Source: Chloromonas sp. AAM2 | Lineage: Eukaryota > Chlorophyta > Chlorophyceae > Chlamydomonadales > Chlamydomonadaceae | DNA length: 64,000 bases | Reading direction: 5' to 3' | Assembly: GCA_004335635.1 (NCBI GenBank) | Contig: QAXH01001507.1 | Coordinates: forward strand, 62,001 to 126,000 | Shown: piece after piece, positions 36,501 to 47,970 of the stretch | Layout: the number at the start of each line of letters is the position of its first letter | How positions within the stretch are numbered: position 1 is the first letter of the stretch | Program-made: the position numbers and the translations under genes | Notes under the pieces: model-generated | What the model was told of the DNA's origin: nothing | Databases searched by the model: none | Seen by the model: the letters and a program-made list of their open reading frames with translations, nothing else

Positions 36501-37200
36501 CCACACACACTGGGGGTGTGTTTTCAAGCGAAAATGGGTACTGTTCTGGGTTAGGCACGGCAAACAAAGCCTGATTTTGGGTGCTACTCTGCCACATCAG
36601 AACGCCCTTTGGGCCTTAGCCACATGGACAGCACCGTGCAGTGCCATGAGCTCCATGTTGCACTGGAGCTGTCAAGGACAACTCTGGCAGGCTACACACG
36701 CCATGCGGCCCTGAGAGCCTTGCAAGTATGAGCATGCCTGTGTTATTTCATAAATGCACTGCAGAAGGTCCTGGGCAGGTGCTGTGCGGAGGCATCAGCT
36801 AAGGCAGTTCTGCTCATGATTGGATGCATATCACTGAATTCATGGCTGTCCAGGCATACCAGCCCAGAAGTTTTGCTCCTAAAATCTGATGATTTGGATG
36901 CATATCACTGGGTTTCATGGCTGTCCAGCATACTAGCTCAAAACCTTGTGCGCCCAAGAATCAGCTCCACACTTCTCTCCACTGAGCTTCAGTTTGTATT
37001 GCCTTACCCCATGGTGCGTGTATTTCTGCCTGTGTTGCCAGTGATTCGCCCAGCACCCTCCCGTCACTGGTCACAACCGCCACACCGGTGTCATCACAGC
37101 TGCTCTCAATGCCCAGCACCAGCCGAGGCCTGGGAGGTGCCTCGCTGGCAGCAGCTGCTGCTGGGCGCACGCAGCGCCGCTGGCGACAAGCAGCTCTGTC
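33534..37200 (-). CDS. GCP1: Organellar TsaD/Qri7 (GCP1): tRNA t6A threonylcarbamoyltransferase
   Basis: Eight exons: about 37200-37008, 36492-36344, 36031-35803, 35627-35522, 35134-34816, 34571-34465, 34172-34020, 33804-33534. The enzyme transfers threonylcarbamoyl to A37 of ANN-decoding tRNAs. It is the bacterial-type form used in mitochondria or plastids. Family blocks in order are [39 protein letters not shown], the metal site [77 protein letters not shown] and [13 protein letters not shown] low-complexity Ala/Thr/Gln/His insert of about 80 residues sits after GLKTSTR, in exon 35134-34816. The C-terminus is extended by a basic tail. No ATG is in frame between the stop at 37261 and the first motif, so the first coding exon or transit peptide must lie upstream and I could not place it. 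Confidence 0.9.
35631..35755. repeat. Degenerate GCATG-rich minisatellite in GCP1 intron
   Basis: Irregular repeats of GCATGGGCATGAGC- and GCATGTCAGTGAG-type units fill the intron just beside the acceptor of the 35627-35522 exon. The period is about 12-18 bp and varies. Confidence 0.7.
36818..36962. repeat. Diverged 73-bp tandem duplication in GCP1 intron 1
   Basis: Two units (36818-36890, 36891-36962) share GGATGCATATCACTG, then TTCATGGCTGTCCAG, and end in similar strings. Divergence is clear, with single-base gaps, so the duplication is not recent. Confidence 0.8.
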
Positions 37201-38028
37201 TGTGGCTTTGAAAGCAAGACAGTGAACGCCATGTGTGTATGCATTATGCGGTATTACAGTCTAATTATGCAAGTGGCTATGATGGGGCTCAAGTGATGTA
37301 GTGCTGACGGGTAGTGGCTAAGCTGGTGCGCATATGTGTGAACAGGTACGGGGCATGGTGTCCGAGGAGGGCCATTGTGGGCGGTTGCTTGGACTGTGTG
37401 GTGTAGCTGGTTTTGGCAGTGTTACGAATGGCCACCCACTGGTAGGAAGGTGAAAAGACCCATGCCTGCACCGATGAAGCTCCCTTGAAGACCAGTTGAG
37501 CTGCTGCTGCTGCATGCTTGGCGCAGCTGGCCTGTGGTCACTCTGTCAGAAGCCAAGCCAATGATACACTGTGTCCAAGATACAGCATGCAATTGCAGAT
37601 GGGCCAGCTGAATTAGATGAACACCATTTGAACTGATGAGCTGGACCACTATCCAATTTGCGGCGTCCAACTGTCAACTGCCACGTCGGCTGTAACGGAG
37701 CAGACAGAATTTGGCCCAAAAGCAGAGGACACGCTAGTGGCAGTGTCATCAGACAGTGTCATCCGCGACTGTTCAACTTTCAGTGTTCTTCTCTATCTTG
37801 TCCATGCAAGCATGGCGATTAACTTGGTAGCCAGATCGGAGCGTCAGAGACTTCGGTTGCTGGCATCAAACACTTTTGAGAGTGGGTCATAAACATGCAT
37901 GTGCACACGCGCGCGACCAACAGCCTCGGTTCAACGATGTCGCATGCCTTACTTGCACGCAGACATACTCTGGGCCGGTGGTGCTACTCAGCAGGATCAG
38001 CAGCAGCCATGCCCTTGCAGCACCAGCT
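37201..38028. other. Divergent region between GCP1 and the helical-repeat gene
   Basis: About 830 bp upstream of both genes. It should contain the missing GCP1 first exon or 5' UTR and the promoters of both genes. One open stretch from 37937 starts MSHALLARRHTLGRW, which looks like a mitochondrial presequence but does not join the next exon in phase. I see no separate gene. Confidence 0.4.
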
Positions 38029-41000
38029 ATGGGACAAGGGGGTTACACACCACTGCACCACTACACTGGGAAAAGTGGGTACCTGATCGTGCTCACGATT
38101 GCATGCTCACAATTCACTTGCCGCTCAGCAGCTGCCCCATCTACCCATGGGACGTTCACACGTCACAAATTCGATAACCGCGTGCTCCAGCCTGCTCATG
38201 CATGTGGCTGCCATTTTCTCCAGGTTTGAGCGCGTTCTGAGGAAGCCTGTGCCCAAGGCCCATGTACTCAATCGCACCAATTTTGAGGTGAGGCCCATGT
38301 AGCCGACATGGTACTCTTCCACGTTTGAGTATGCGGCCTCTGAGTGCAGCTGCAGCGCCTGTAGGATTGCCATACCCGCATAGTGCTTGGTGCTCCTCAC
38401 CTGCTGGCGCCCTTCAAGGCTTGATACAGTACAAAACGAGTAGAGCCCACACAAGAAGTCAAAACTACGTGCAGCAGCCCAGCATAGCAAGACTCCATCC
38501 CCATGCTTCAAGCCCATGTCACAAGCCCATGTGCCCATGCTGTGCACACTGCCCATGCCGTGGCAGGCGTGGCGCAGCAGCAGCCTTGACGTTGGCCTGG
38601 CGCAGCAGCTGCTGGCCGACATGGATGCCAGCACCCGGTCCAGCAGCAGGAGGAACGCCACAGCAGCGCTCAGGGAGCTTGTGCAGGCGGCGGCGTCCCT
38701 GCCTGAACTGGAACTGGTGGAGGACCAGGTAGGCAGGACGCAGTGTGGGATTGTACCCTTGAGCAGGTGGCCTACGTAGCATCATTAATCTATTGCGTCT
38801 TGGCTATAGGGCTGTGGGCTTGCAAGTAAGCTGAATACTGGAAGAGTAATGAGCGGGCATGAGCCACATGATGGCAAGCCGGCACATTAAGGTTGCAGTT
38901 CACAGCAGCTCGACTCCCCCATTGTAGTACATGCTTTCTCATCTTGACAGCCGGAGGCACTGCGTGGGCTGTCCTTCCTGCGTCTCTTCTCTGCTGAACG
39001 ACCACGCATGGGAATCTCTTCAGTGGTGGCATGACACATGGGCAGCTCATGGCATCCGGCGAATTAAACATGCAGCATTTGTTGGGCTGACTGAACCGTT
39101 GAGTGTGTGAGAGGTGCGATCCAACAGCTTGTGCTGGCAAGAGGTGCTCAGAGTACATCAGTACGGTTGACAGTTGATGTCGGTTACTGTTTCCACAGGT
39201 GGCCCATCACATGACTCCTGAGCTGCTGGTGTCTGCCTGTGCCCAGGCGCTGATGCTCAGGGACAAAGTGAGTAATACCAACATACTACATCTAACGTAA
39301 CTCAACATCATACGTAACTAAACATCACACACACCACATGATAGGCGCTGTGGCCGAGGGACAAGGTGAGTAAGAGCTTCCTGATTGGGATTGACATGGG
39401 ACAGCTGTGACCCTTTAATTAAACAGGAGCTGGGGCAGGTGCAAGAAAGGGTGCATGAGCGAGGCAGAGTTGCGCTAGGGTTTGACCCAGGACAGGTGCC
39501 CGGGTGCAACACTGCGAAGCAGCAGAGTGTAGGGAGCCCACAGGATTCAACACAACACTAATTGGGCACACAACACTGCGGACATAGGTTGTGAACACGG
39601 CAATACTTTGCTGGCCCCAATGAGTCAGGCCTGGGGTACTACGTGTGGGCGTATGGCTGCTGCAGCCTTGCTGTAGGGCTGCATGCTGCCACCCCATGCT
39701 GCCATCACCCGTGCTTGGTGCCTGCGTGCTGATCCTAGCTCTGCATGTGCTCACATACCCCACTCGTATGCATACACGACTTCTGGCCAGTTGCCGGCAC
39801 CTGCCATGTAATGATTGCAGCCGAGATGCTCAACAGCCCAAAGACTGTTCGGTTTATTCAAATAATCAAGAATTGAGTCCTTTCTGCCCTCTTCCGAACG
39901 TAAACATGTGTTTTGACTGAAATAAAACTACTTTCTTGTATTGATCGGCCTGCCTGCCCGCCCGTGCAGGCCCTTGCCGCGCCCATGGACAGCCCCTCTG
40001 CACACCCCAACCACCTGTACCGCCAGACCAGCGCGCTAGTCTGCTCCCTGCTGCAGCGGCTGCCTGGGCGCCTCACAGACTTGAGCACTAAGCAACTGGC
40101 GCTGATCATGGCGTGCATGGCGCGGGGCAGGCCCACGGGACTGGCACATGTGGAGGGGGCTCTGGTGCAGGTGGGCCGGCGGCTGCGCAGGGGACCATGC
40201 ACTGAGCGGTTTACATCACATCATTTACATTGCAATTCAGTTCACAGACAAAAGCAGAGGCCGAACGAGTAGTGGTTGTTTTTCAAGTGCAGTCAGAGGG
40301 TTATATTCCACAAGAGGAGCACAACATGACATTTAGTGTGTGATCGAGCGGAGGGTGGATGAGGAGTGTGCGTTTCTCAAGTGTGGTGCGGGCACTGAAG
40401 GCTGAGTGTGCATGCTTGCTCAGCTCATTTTGGCATAGCTCTCATCCTGTAGAATTTATCAACAGTTTGCTTGCTAGCTTGCTTGCCCAGCTCATGCTTC
40501 CGTTCCGATTTTGTATCAGATGCGTCAAGAATGCCCATTAAACGTGTCAAGAATGATCAGGTGGTGAAGCACAGCATGTGCTGTCGCATGAGCAGTACAA
40601 TGCATGTGCCTTTGCTTGCTGTTGTTACGTCTGACCTTCCGCCCAAAGCTGTTAGTGTTTAGAATTATCATCACCATGCAGTTTGTAAAACTTAAGAGCA
40701 CTGCCGTGGCATGTTATGCTTGGTATGGTGCAGGAGCTGAGTGCTGCTGGTGCACATCGGTTGGTGTCGGTTGAGCCCCAGCTGGTGGCCAACATGCTTC
40801 AGTCAGCTGCCAAGTTAGGCTGGGCGCGCAGCCAGCAGCACGTGTGGGGCATGCTGTGCAGCAGTGCGCTGGCGAACAGAGACATTTCAAACCCTTATGT
40901 CATGGCCAGGGTGGGTCAGACTGAGCATCTGAGCACTACTGTGTGTGTGTGTGTGTGTGGTCATGCCTGCCTGTCCCTGCCTGTCTGTTTGTCTGACTGC

Positions 41001-43419
41001 CCAGTAGCTTGCATCCGTTGCATCATACCTACTTGTGGGCTCAGTGGCACACTCTGTGTTACCCGTCCATGACCTGTGCCGAACCGCCCACAAGCAGCAC
41101 TCTGTTTTGCCATCCTTTACTGCCTCGCCGTTTTTATGTTCTTGTCAGCCTCCCTTGCCCACCGCGAATCGCTCTGCTGTGTTGAAGTCTAAGATGTGCT
41201 GCCATCTCGAGTTGCCTTGCCTTTTGTAAGCAAGCCTGTTTTTCTGTACCGTGCAGTTGGTTGGCGCGGCACGTGACGCACACGACCGATCATCGGCTTT
41301 GTGGCCTCGCATCAATGCAGCATTGCAAAACCACGTGCACCAATGGATGGCAGACAGCCCTGCCCTGGTGGCTGACATGCTGTACAAGATGGCAAAGTAA
41401 GTGACCAGATCCAAGCGGCTAAGTGGTTGTTTAAACGCCTTGTACCTTGCCTAGGAATCCCTGCAACTCCAAACACAGTCATGCTGCAACACCACCGACC
41501 CTTACCAGGAGCAGTTGCTCCGGCGATTGCTGAATGGTACGCAGGCAAAGCACTGTGTGGTTTTCACGTGATGTGAAGCATGCATGTGACGCTCACATAT
41601 CCAGCGTCGGTACAGGCGTGCCTCCTGTACCATTTGTGCACACCGCTGCATGGCTTTTGCTGTAGCAGGTTCACCGGGGTAAAGCGCGTATCAGTTTCAC
41701 GTGGTTGTTGTGTGTAGCGGTCACAGAGCATGCATCGGCACGCACACGTCTCCTCCTTCTGCACCATCCATGCAGGTCGGGTGTACCCAGCCCCATGGCC
41801 CTCGACGATGTGGCAGACATGGTGGTGCGCGGGCTGGGGAATGCAAGCAACGGGCACAGATCAGCAGTGGCCAAGGCTATCAACACAGCGGACAGGACTG
41901 GGCCACCTGGCCGTTTGGACCTCACAAGCCTGCCCCCCTGGGCCCTGTGTCGCTTGGGATATGCTTTGGGCAAACTGGGCAGCCAGGAGGGACTAACGAA
42001 CGTTGCTACAGAGGCCGCCCTGACACGCATCTGTGCCATAGCAGCCAACTCCGCAGCCAGGTGTGGAGCGACCCGTGCGGGTCAGACACGAGACAGTTGA
42101 TGATGTTAGTGACAGTGTTGTTTGCACGTAAGCCTTCCCACCCTTCCCACTGACGAGTATGCATGTTGCATTACATGCAGGTTATGCATGCACCATTCAA
42201 CAATTTATACAGGTGCACAACCTCACACGTTCACAGAGATTCACGTCGAGAAGCGTCGAGAACAGGTGCACACACGCATTTCGGGGTCTAGTGCCACCGT
42301 ATGCATGTTGCAGTGTATTCGTCTTGCTCATAACGTGACCAGTTCCTGAATCTCAAGCCACTCATTCTGCTTTCCCGATGGAATGCCACATGCAGGGTGC
42401 TATTGATCAATTGTCTTGGTGTGCCTGTCACACCACTTGCCTGTCACACCACCTGCCTGTCACACCACGTAACTGTCATCAACTGTACACGCACACGGGT
42501 CTAATGTCACCACATGCATGTGTGCCGCAGGGTGTCGTTGAGCGATCTGTCGCTGCTGCTTGCTGCCCTGAGCAACCGGCCCGCCGGCGCCCCGCAGCCG
42601 CCCCTGGTGCAGGTCGTGCGGGACCTGGTGGCCGTGCGGGGGCTGACAGGGCCGGCGCACCTGCAGCAGACACTCACACTGGTGGAGCACCTGGTGGCGC
42701 TGCAAGGCCAACAGCAGCCCCTGCTACAGTAAGTGGGCAAGAGGCGACACAAAGCATGGGCAGGAGGCGACACAAGGCATGGGCAGGAGGCGATGCGTGT
42801 GCATGCTGAACAGAATCGCATACCCGGGGTTGCACGGCTTGCAGAGACAGCCAAGACCCAGCTTAACAAGACCGCTTGGGGTGCGATATCGTTTCGTTTG
42901 TCCTGTAAGGTTGTTGTTTCTGAGGTCGCTTGTTCAGGAGGCGTTCAAATGAAACTCTGCACGTTTCTGTGCTGCAGGCTGCTGACAAATCGTGCATTGA
43001 AGCTGCTGCCCCGGCTTCCCGCTCAAGACGTTTCTGCCCTGATGCTCTGCTGGGCCCACCACGCATCGCCCAAGGCGGCCACCCAACTGGTGCCTGCAGC
43101 AGTCACTCAGCTTGTGGCTACACCAGGGCACGCCAATGCAGACGCCCTACTGCCTGCCATGCTGGCTGCATGCCACTGTCTGGTTCGCACTGCCCCGACT
43201 GCAACAGCAGCAGCAGCAGCTGTTGGCGATGGGTCGTTGCAGCAACAGGTGCTGAAGCTAGCGGACAGCCTAGTGGCCACCCCAGACTTTGCTGAAGTGG
43301 CAGCACGGCCAGATGCCAAGCGCACACAGCAGCTGCAGCAGCTGCGGTTGCTACTGGCACAGCCAGTACTTGGCCTGCAACAGCATGCCCTGGCAACCAA
43401 GCTTCCGACTGTGGCTTGA
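38029..43419 (+). CDS. Alpha-helical repeat protein, possibly organellar RNA-binding (OPR/FASTK-like)
   Basis: Exons 38029-38078, 38224-38287, 38567-38728, 39199-39267, 39970-40170, 40734-40910, 41257-41396, 41776-42060, 42531-42728 and 42978-43419 join in phase to 595 residues. The protein is almost all Leu/Ala-rich helix in degenerate repeats of about 35-40 residues. Typical pieces are STKQLALIMACMARG, EPQLVANMLQSAAKLGW, SLPPWALCRLGYALGKLG and SLSDLSLLLAALSNRP. Repeats with this pattern occur in algal OPR proteins and in FASTK/RAP-type proteins that control organellar transcripts. I cannot see a C-terminal RAP domain, so assignment to either family is tentative. The last exon has an Ala run encoded by GCA repeats. 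The first exon is uncertain: an upstream ATG at 37876 is in the same frame. The stop is followed by TGTAA at 43432. Confidence 0.72.
40939..40960. repeat. (GT)n microsatellite in helical-repeat gene intron
   Basis: About nine GT units shortly after the donor of the 40734-40910 exon. Confidence 0.9.
42423..42470. repeat. 16-bp tandem repeat, three copies, in intron
   Basis: Three 16-bp units at 42423, 42439 and 42455, each starting GCCTGTCACACCAC and differing in the last two bases. They lie about 60 bp before the splice acceptor at 42530. Confidence 0.95.
42735..42797. repeat. 23-bp tandem repeat beginning 7 bp after a splice donor
   Basis: Units at 42735-42757, 42758-42780 and a partial copy to 42797, each starting GGGCA(A/G)GAGGCGACACAA. 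The array starts right behind the donor of exon 42531-42728. Confidence 0.95.
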
Positions 43420-44410
43420 ACTCTGAAGCAGTGTAATTGATGCTGCCTTGCATTGTGATCAGATAGGCACGTGCAGTCTGTTGGTTTGTGCCCTGTGGCG
43501 AGTTGAGTTTTTCTTCCTCGCCTACAGTCAAGGAGCTCACTAGACCAGGCAGCTGAACGTGGTCTGTTTGGCAGCCGGTGCAGTCTTACTTGTGGTAAGA
43601 GGACAATAAAGAAAAGATGTTTGCCAGTTCCGGGACAATTCTTTGTGTCTTGCACTGAAACCAGTCAGGCATATACATGAGTGGTAGGCATATACTGGCG
43701 TATGACAGTAGCGTAGGCTCGATCACATCACTTTAACTATTTCCAGACTGGTTCCAACGCTGAAACTCTGCGAAGTTACAGCAAGAAGCGTAGCGAGTAT
43801 TCACAACAAAATTCTTCCATCAGTCGACACATCAAGGCACACCAAAAGTCACCACATGAACCCGTCATATTGTCCCAGAACTGGCAAACGTCTTCTTTTG
43901 GTCGGGAAAAGGTCGTAAAAGGTGTAGTATCCAGCAGTGACAAGCGCAGTGCCACCCTGTATTAAGAACAGGAAAGACAAGGGTCGCTAAGGACTCTCGA
44001 CTCTAGATGTACTATCAGAAATCCATTGAAGCGACTCTTGTCATGTTAGCACAGCAGCACGGTGATTTGACACTGAAAAATGCTTAGAGCGTTCGATCTA
44101 AGTTCAAGTTGTAGTTAGGTATGAAAGAATGGCACAGCCAGAAATGCAGTGTTTGAAGCATCTAATCGTATGCGTGAACTTACTCTACATGCTTCTTTTA
44201 AGCGTAACATAGCGCTTCAAACACTCTCAAGCACTTGACTGTTCATGGGCTAGCGAGCATGCATCAGACCTGCTACAAAAGCAGTTGTGAGGTATGTGCT
44301 GCAAAGGGGCCATGCAACTGCTGCACTAGAGCAGCAAAGCGCAGCAACAGGTTGACCCGCTGATCAACCTTACGCTATCATGTATTGCTGAAAGGAATCT
44401 GACTAAATAG
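43420..44410. other. Convergent intergenic region (helical-repeat gene / EF-hand gene)
   Basis: About 990 bp between two stop codons facing each other, holding both 3' UTRs. A plus-strand TGTAA sits at 43432, and on the minus strand TGTAA reads at 43776-43780, a distant candidate for the EF-hand gene. I see no gene. Confidence 0.55.
43432..43436 (+). terminator. Putative poly(A) signal TGTAA for helical-repeat gene
   Basis: TGTAA 13 bp after the stop codon. This is unusually close, so cleavage would leave a very short 3' UTR unless a later site is used. Confidence 0.4.
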
Positions 44411-47400
44411 TCATTGTGAGCTCTGAGGCAGCTGGCTGGGCGCTCTCAAAGGACTGGGCGCAATCCTGCAAACGTACAAAGGAAAATGAACAAGTCGGCA
44501 AGGTGAACTAACCATGGAACGGCTGATGGATTGAGCCTGGCTTGTGTCAGCACTGGACAGCAAGTGATACTGGGCATTGTGATAAGGTCATGGCAACTGA
44601 CAGCACAGGCCTGGTGGCAATGCTTGACGTGCCGCTTGGCCTCAGCCCGCCATGATGTTGCCAACCCATCTAAACCCACACTAACCTGGTAGCCATGGAC
44701 AAGCGCCGCTGACTCCTAGTGACGCCGCCATGCGCATCCAGAGAAGTGTGGTTTGTGGTTATCGCTGGCCCCGGTTCCTGTGCTGCAGCTTCCTGCCGAC
44801 CGGGATGTTCCTGGCTGCCAGATTGACTTGGGTCGACATGTGCTGCCTGGCTGTCTGGGTGCCATTCATCGCCGTGGGTGGCTAGAATTGCCTGGCTTCT
44901 GCCCCCGTGGCTTACTGACTTAGTGCGCTGATGCGAAGATCCAACACCCTCCCCTCCGCTGCCTGACCTCTGCAGCAGTATGGCTGGTGCACACCCACCG
45001 CTACTCACACTTGACATCTGACTGCCACTATCCACGTCAAGTGGCAAATGTCTCCGGTGCTGCTGTTGATTAGCAGTCTGCACAGGCTGTAGGAGATCTG
45101 ATTGGTGTTGATCCTGACTTGCGGGTGTTGCCACTGCTTGATTGGGCTGCCATGATTTGAAAGGAGATTGTGTCTGGACAAGATGTCTGGGTGTGCCGGC
45201 TGGTGGGCTGGCTGGATGGCTGTGGGTGTGCGGGTGGGATAGTGTGGCTTGTTCTGAACGGCGGTTTTGGGGCAACAGGAGCACGTGCTGTGAGGGTGAG
45301 AGTAATGGCTGGGGCAGCAGCAGTGTGGAGTGTGGCTGGTGACTGGCGGCATAGGAAGGCTCCCGTGCCTCAGCAGTAGGGCCGCGTGCATGTTGTATGG
45401 ACAACCTGTGACATGCAAGGACGGGCAGTGCATGGCAAGCTTAACTGGATGTGGGCTGCATTCCTGTGCGTCAATCAGGCGGCTGCAGTGTGGTGTCTGG
45501 GTGAAACGTGCCTCGTCTTCTCTTGTTGACAGCATCTGACTGTGGATTGCACTTGGCCCACCGCACATTGAGTTGGTTGCATGAGCACCAGCGTTTGTTC
45601 AAGGTATCAGAACACGAATTCTCAAGCTATCACCGGGGTGCATTGGTACGTAATCCACCACTCTCACCACTTCGTCTGGTGTCCACATGCGACCGTGCGG
45701 TGGGCCCCAGTTGCCTCACTCAACTGCCTGCACGGCTACCCTCTGCTGCCTGGTCACCCACCGAGTGCCCTCTCCCTCTCCGTCTTCTCCGTCCTCCTCC
45801 TCTCCTTCCCCTTCACCACCAAAGTACTCCTCTTCTGCTCCAATGATATCGGGAGCCTGGGTCTTGAGCGTATCAAGAAACTCCTGGTACTGCACAGGAG
45901 GAACACAGGAAACTCATCGGGCACGTGACCTGACTGCAGCATGCATTGAACATGTTTGCATCTCCCTGCGATGGCTGCATGTGGTATAGCATCTGCTGGT
46001 GTTCGTTTCTGACACACGATTCGTGTCCATCTGTGTTCATCTGTGAAGGGCTTGCTGCTGCTTACAGCATTGCTGGGCACAAGCATGTACCAAGGTTTGT
46101 GCACGTGCTAGGTGGGCTTGGTAACCATGGTGCAAATGCTGTTGACCCAATCACTGTGCCTGCACGTACCAATCTGGGTGTCAAATTATGCTCAGATTTA
46201 GTGCTGCGGTGGTGCCAAATGCTTGCTCATCCATGCAAGTCTCATGCATAGTCGCTGCTCCATGTAGACATCCCTTGTGCCATGCTCCATGCATAATCAA
46301 CTGGTCCATGTGAGCACCCTGCCACGTTCCCTTGTGCCCAGCCCTACACCCACCCCAATGACTCCATCGTTGTTGACATCCATGCATTCCATGAACGCTG
46401 CGATCTCCTCCTCCGTCAACAGATCCCCGAGTTCACGCATGGTATTGCGCAGCTCATTCACTGAGATCTCCCCGTTACCATCCTTGTCAAAAAACTGGAA
46501 GGCCCTTTTAAGAATCTCCTCTTCGTCTGTGAGGTCTTGAAGCATGGAGTGCCTGTGTGCACGACAGTCGCATGCCTGGAGTGACGCAAAGAGGGCAGGC
46601 CATGGCGGCCGTATGCATGCAGTGATTGGAAGATTGCGGCGGAATGGGATGCTTGGAGTGCACAACTGTGCATGAGTAATGCTGCGTAATTTTGCATGCA
46701 ACTACTTTCAGACGCATGAGCCCATGCCCCGGCTCATGCATCTCATAAGCAATGTACCGCTCAGACACAGGTGGTGTAAGCAGGTGGGTTGAATCTCTCT
46801 GGACTAGGCTGCTGCTGAGCTGCTATGCTGAACACTTGCGCTGATCCTGGCCTTACCATATATGACAGAGCTCAGCAAATGTGACTTGCTCATTGGTGTG
46901 CACATTCATGAGCCGGAATTTGGAGTCCAGAACGTCGTCGGTGGGATTCTGTTGAGGGTGGCAAGTACGCAATGCAGACGCTGTTAGCCATGGTCTTGCA
47001 TGCACGTGCGACCAACTTGTATGGGCGTGCGTTCAAAGGACGGTGCAATCATGACGGTTGCATGGTGAGTGCTGCAAGCTGTCCGCGTGGTGTGCACGTG
47101 TGTGCCCTGAGTTGCATGGTATCTGCCTGGGCCACTGCATGAACAGTTGCTGCATGGCTTGTTGCCCTCTTACCAGCCCAACGGCATAAAGAAAAATGAT
47201 TACGTCGTGCTTTGATAACTTGGACGGATCTTCAAATCCCAGGATTTTCAGCGCCTTCTGACCCACATCTGCAGCCAAACGACCACATGCGCTTCGGCTA
47301 ACACAAAAGGAGCGTCCGCATGCATGCATTCCTTGCAATGGCATGGTACGGGTCAGGCATTACACAAGGAGGGTTGATGAATGTACATGGTGCAGGATGC

Positions 47401-47592
47401 ATGCATCTTGATGTCTGGGCCCTGGTAATGCATAAGTATTTGGGCGTCAGAAAAGACTGCGTCTTTGCAATGGGCACTGCCTATCAACGCACCAATCTGT
47501 GTCCGCGTTAATCCGCAATTTTCAATAGTCAGCTCCCTTTTCTTGTGTGCGCCTGTCAGACGCTTCCTTAGCAAGTCGAGTCCAGCGAACAT
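44411..47592 (-). CDS. EF-hand calcium-binding protein with long disordered tail
   Basis: Seven exons (47592-47493, 47268-47174, 46948-46857, 46552-46354, 45889-45762, 45405-44686, 44465-44411) join exactly to 462 residues. The N-terminal half has the shape of the calmodulin/calcineurin-B fold. A degenerate first pair (DPSKLSKHDVIIFLYAVGL, then RLMNVHTNEQVTFAEL) is followed by two canonical calcium loops, DKDGNGEISVNE and DVNNDGVIGYQE. The fourth loop is split by an intron between Gly and Tyr. An acidic Glu/Gly/Asp stretch (EEEYFGGEGEGEEEDGEDGE) follows. Then about 240 residues rich in Ser, Gln, His, Pro and Thr form a disordered tail, nearly all in one 720-bp exon. The calcium-binding part is clear, but I know no family with this tail. 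Its role as a sensor or adaptor is inference. It is divergent from PAP1. Confidence 0.85.
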
Positions 47593-47970
47593 GATAGCCG
47601 AGCTCCAAGATGCGTGCCTGCTGCTGACCCTTTAGCATTGACAAAAGTTCGTGTACGTGTTCGCCGGCCCGCCGGAGTGCAGCGGCACGAACTCGCACTG
47701 GCTACGCGCCACTACTGCTGTTGAACTCATCTGCTGTAGCCTGACTCTCGCCGTGTCGTAATGTCACCCACGTGCGGGCCCCTTTCGGTACGGCATTTGC
47801 GTTTTCAAGGAATCCACGGCAATGCAACGGAAATGCGATGAAGACATGACATGAAGACTACCAGGTGCGTCTATTCATATTATCAGTCTGTGACTGATAG
47901 TCGCGTACCTCGCTGTTTCCGGCACCTGCTTTCTCACATAGACTCCCTCGAGCCGCCAACAACAACGGCA
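47593..47970. promoter_or_regulatory. Shared upstream region of divergent EF-hand and PAP1 genes
   Basis: 378 bp between two start codons pointing away from each other. It must hold both 5' UTRs and promoters. No clear core promoter motif is visible. Confidence 0.4.

Noticed and set aside
38945..39030. Extra exon in the helical-repeat gene (PEALRGLSFLRLF)
   Set aside because: A good acceptor is present, but the frame reaches a stop and no donor with matching phase exists. Flanking exons already join in phase.
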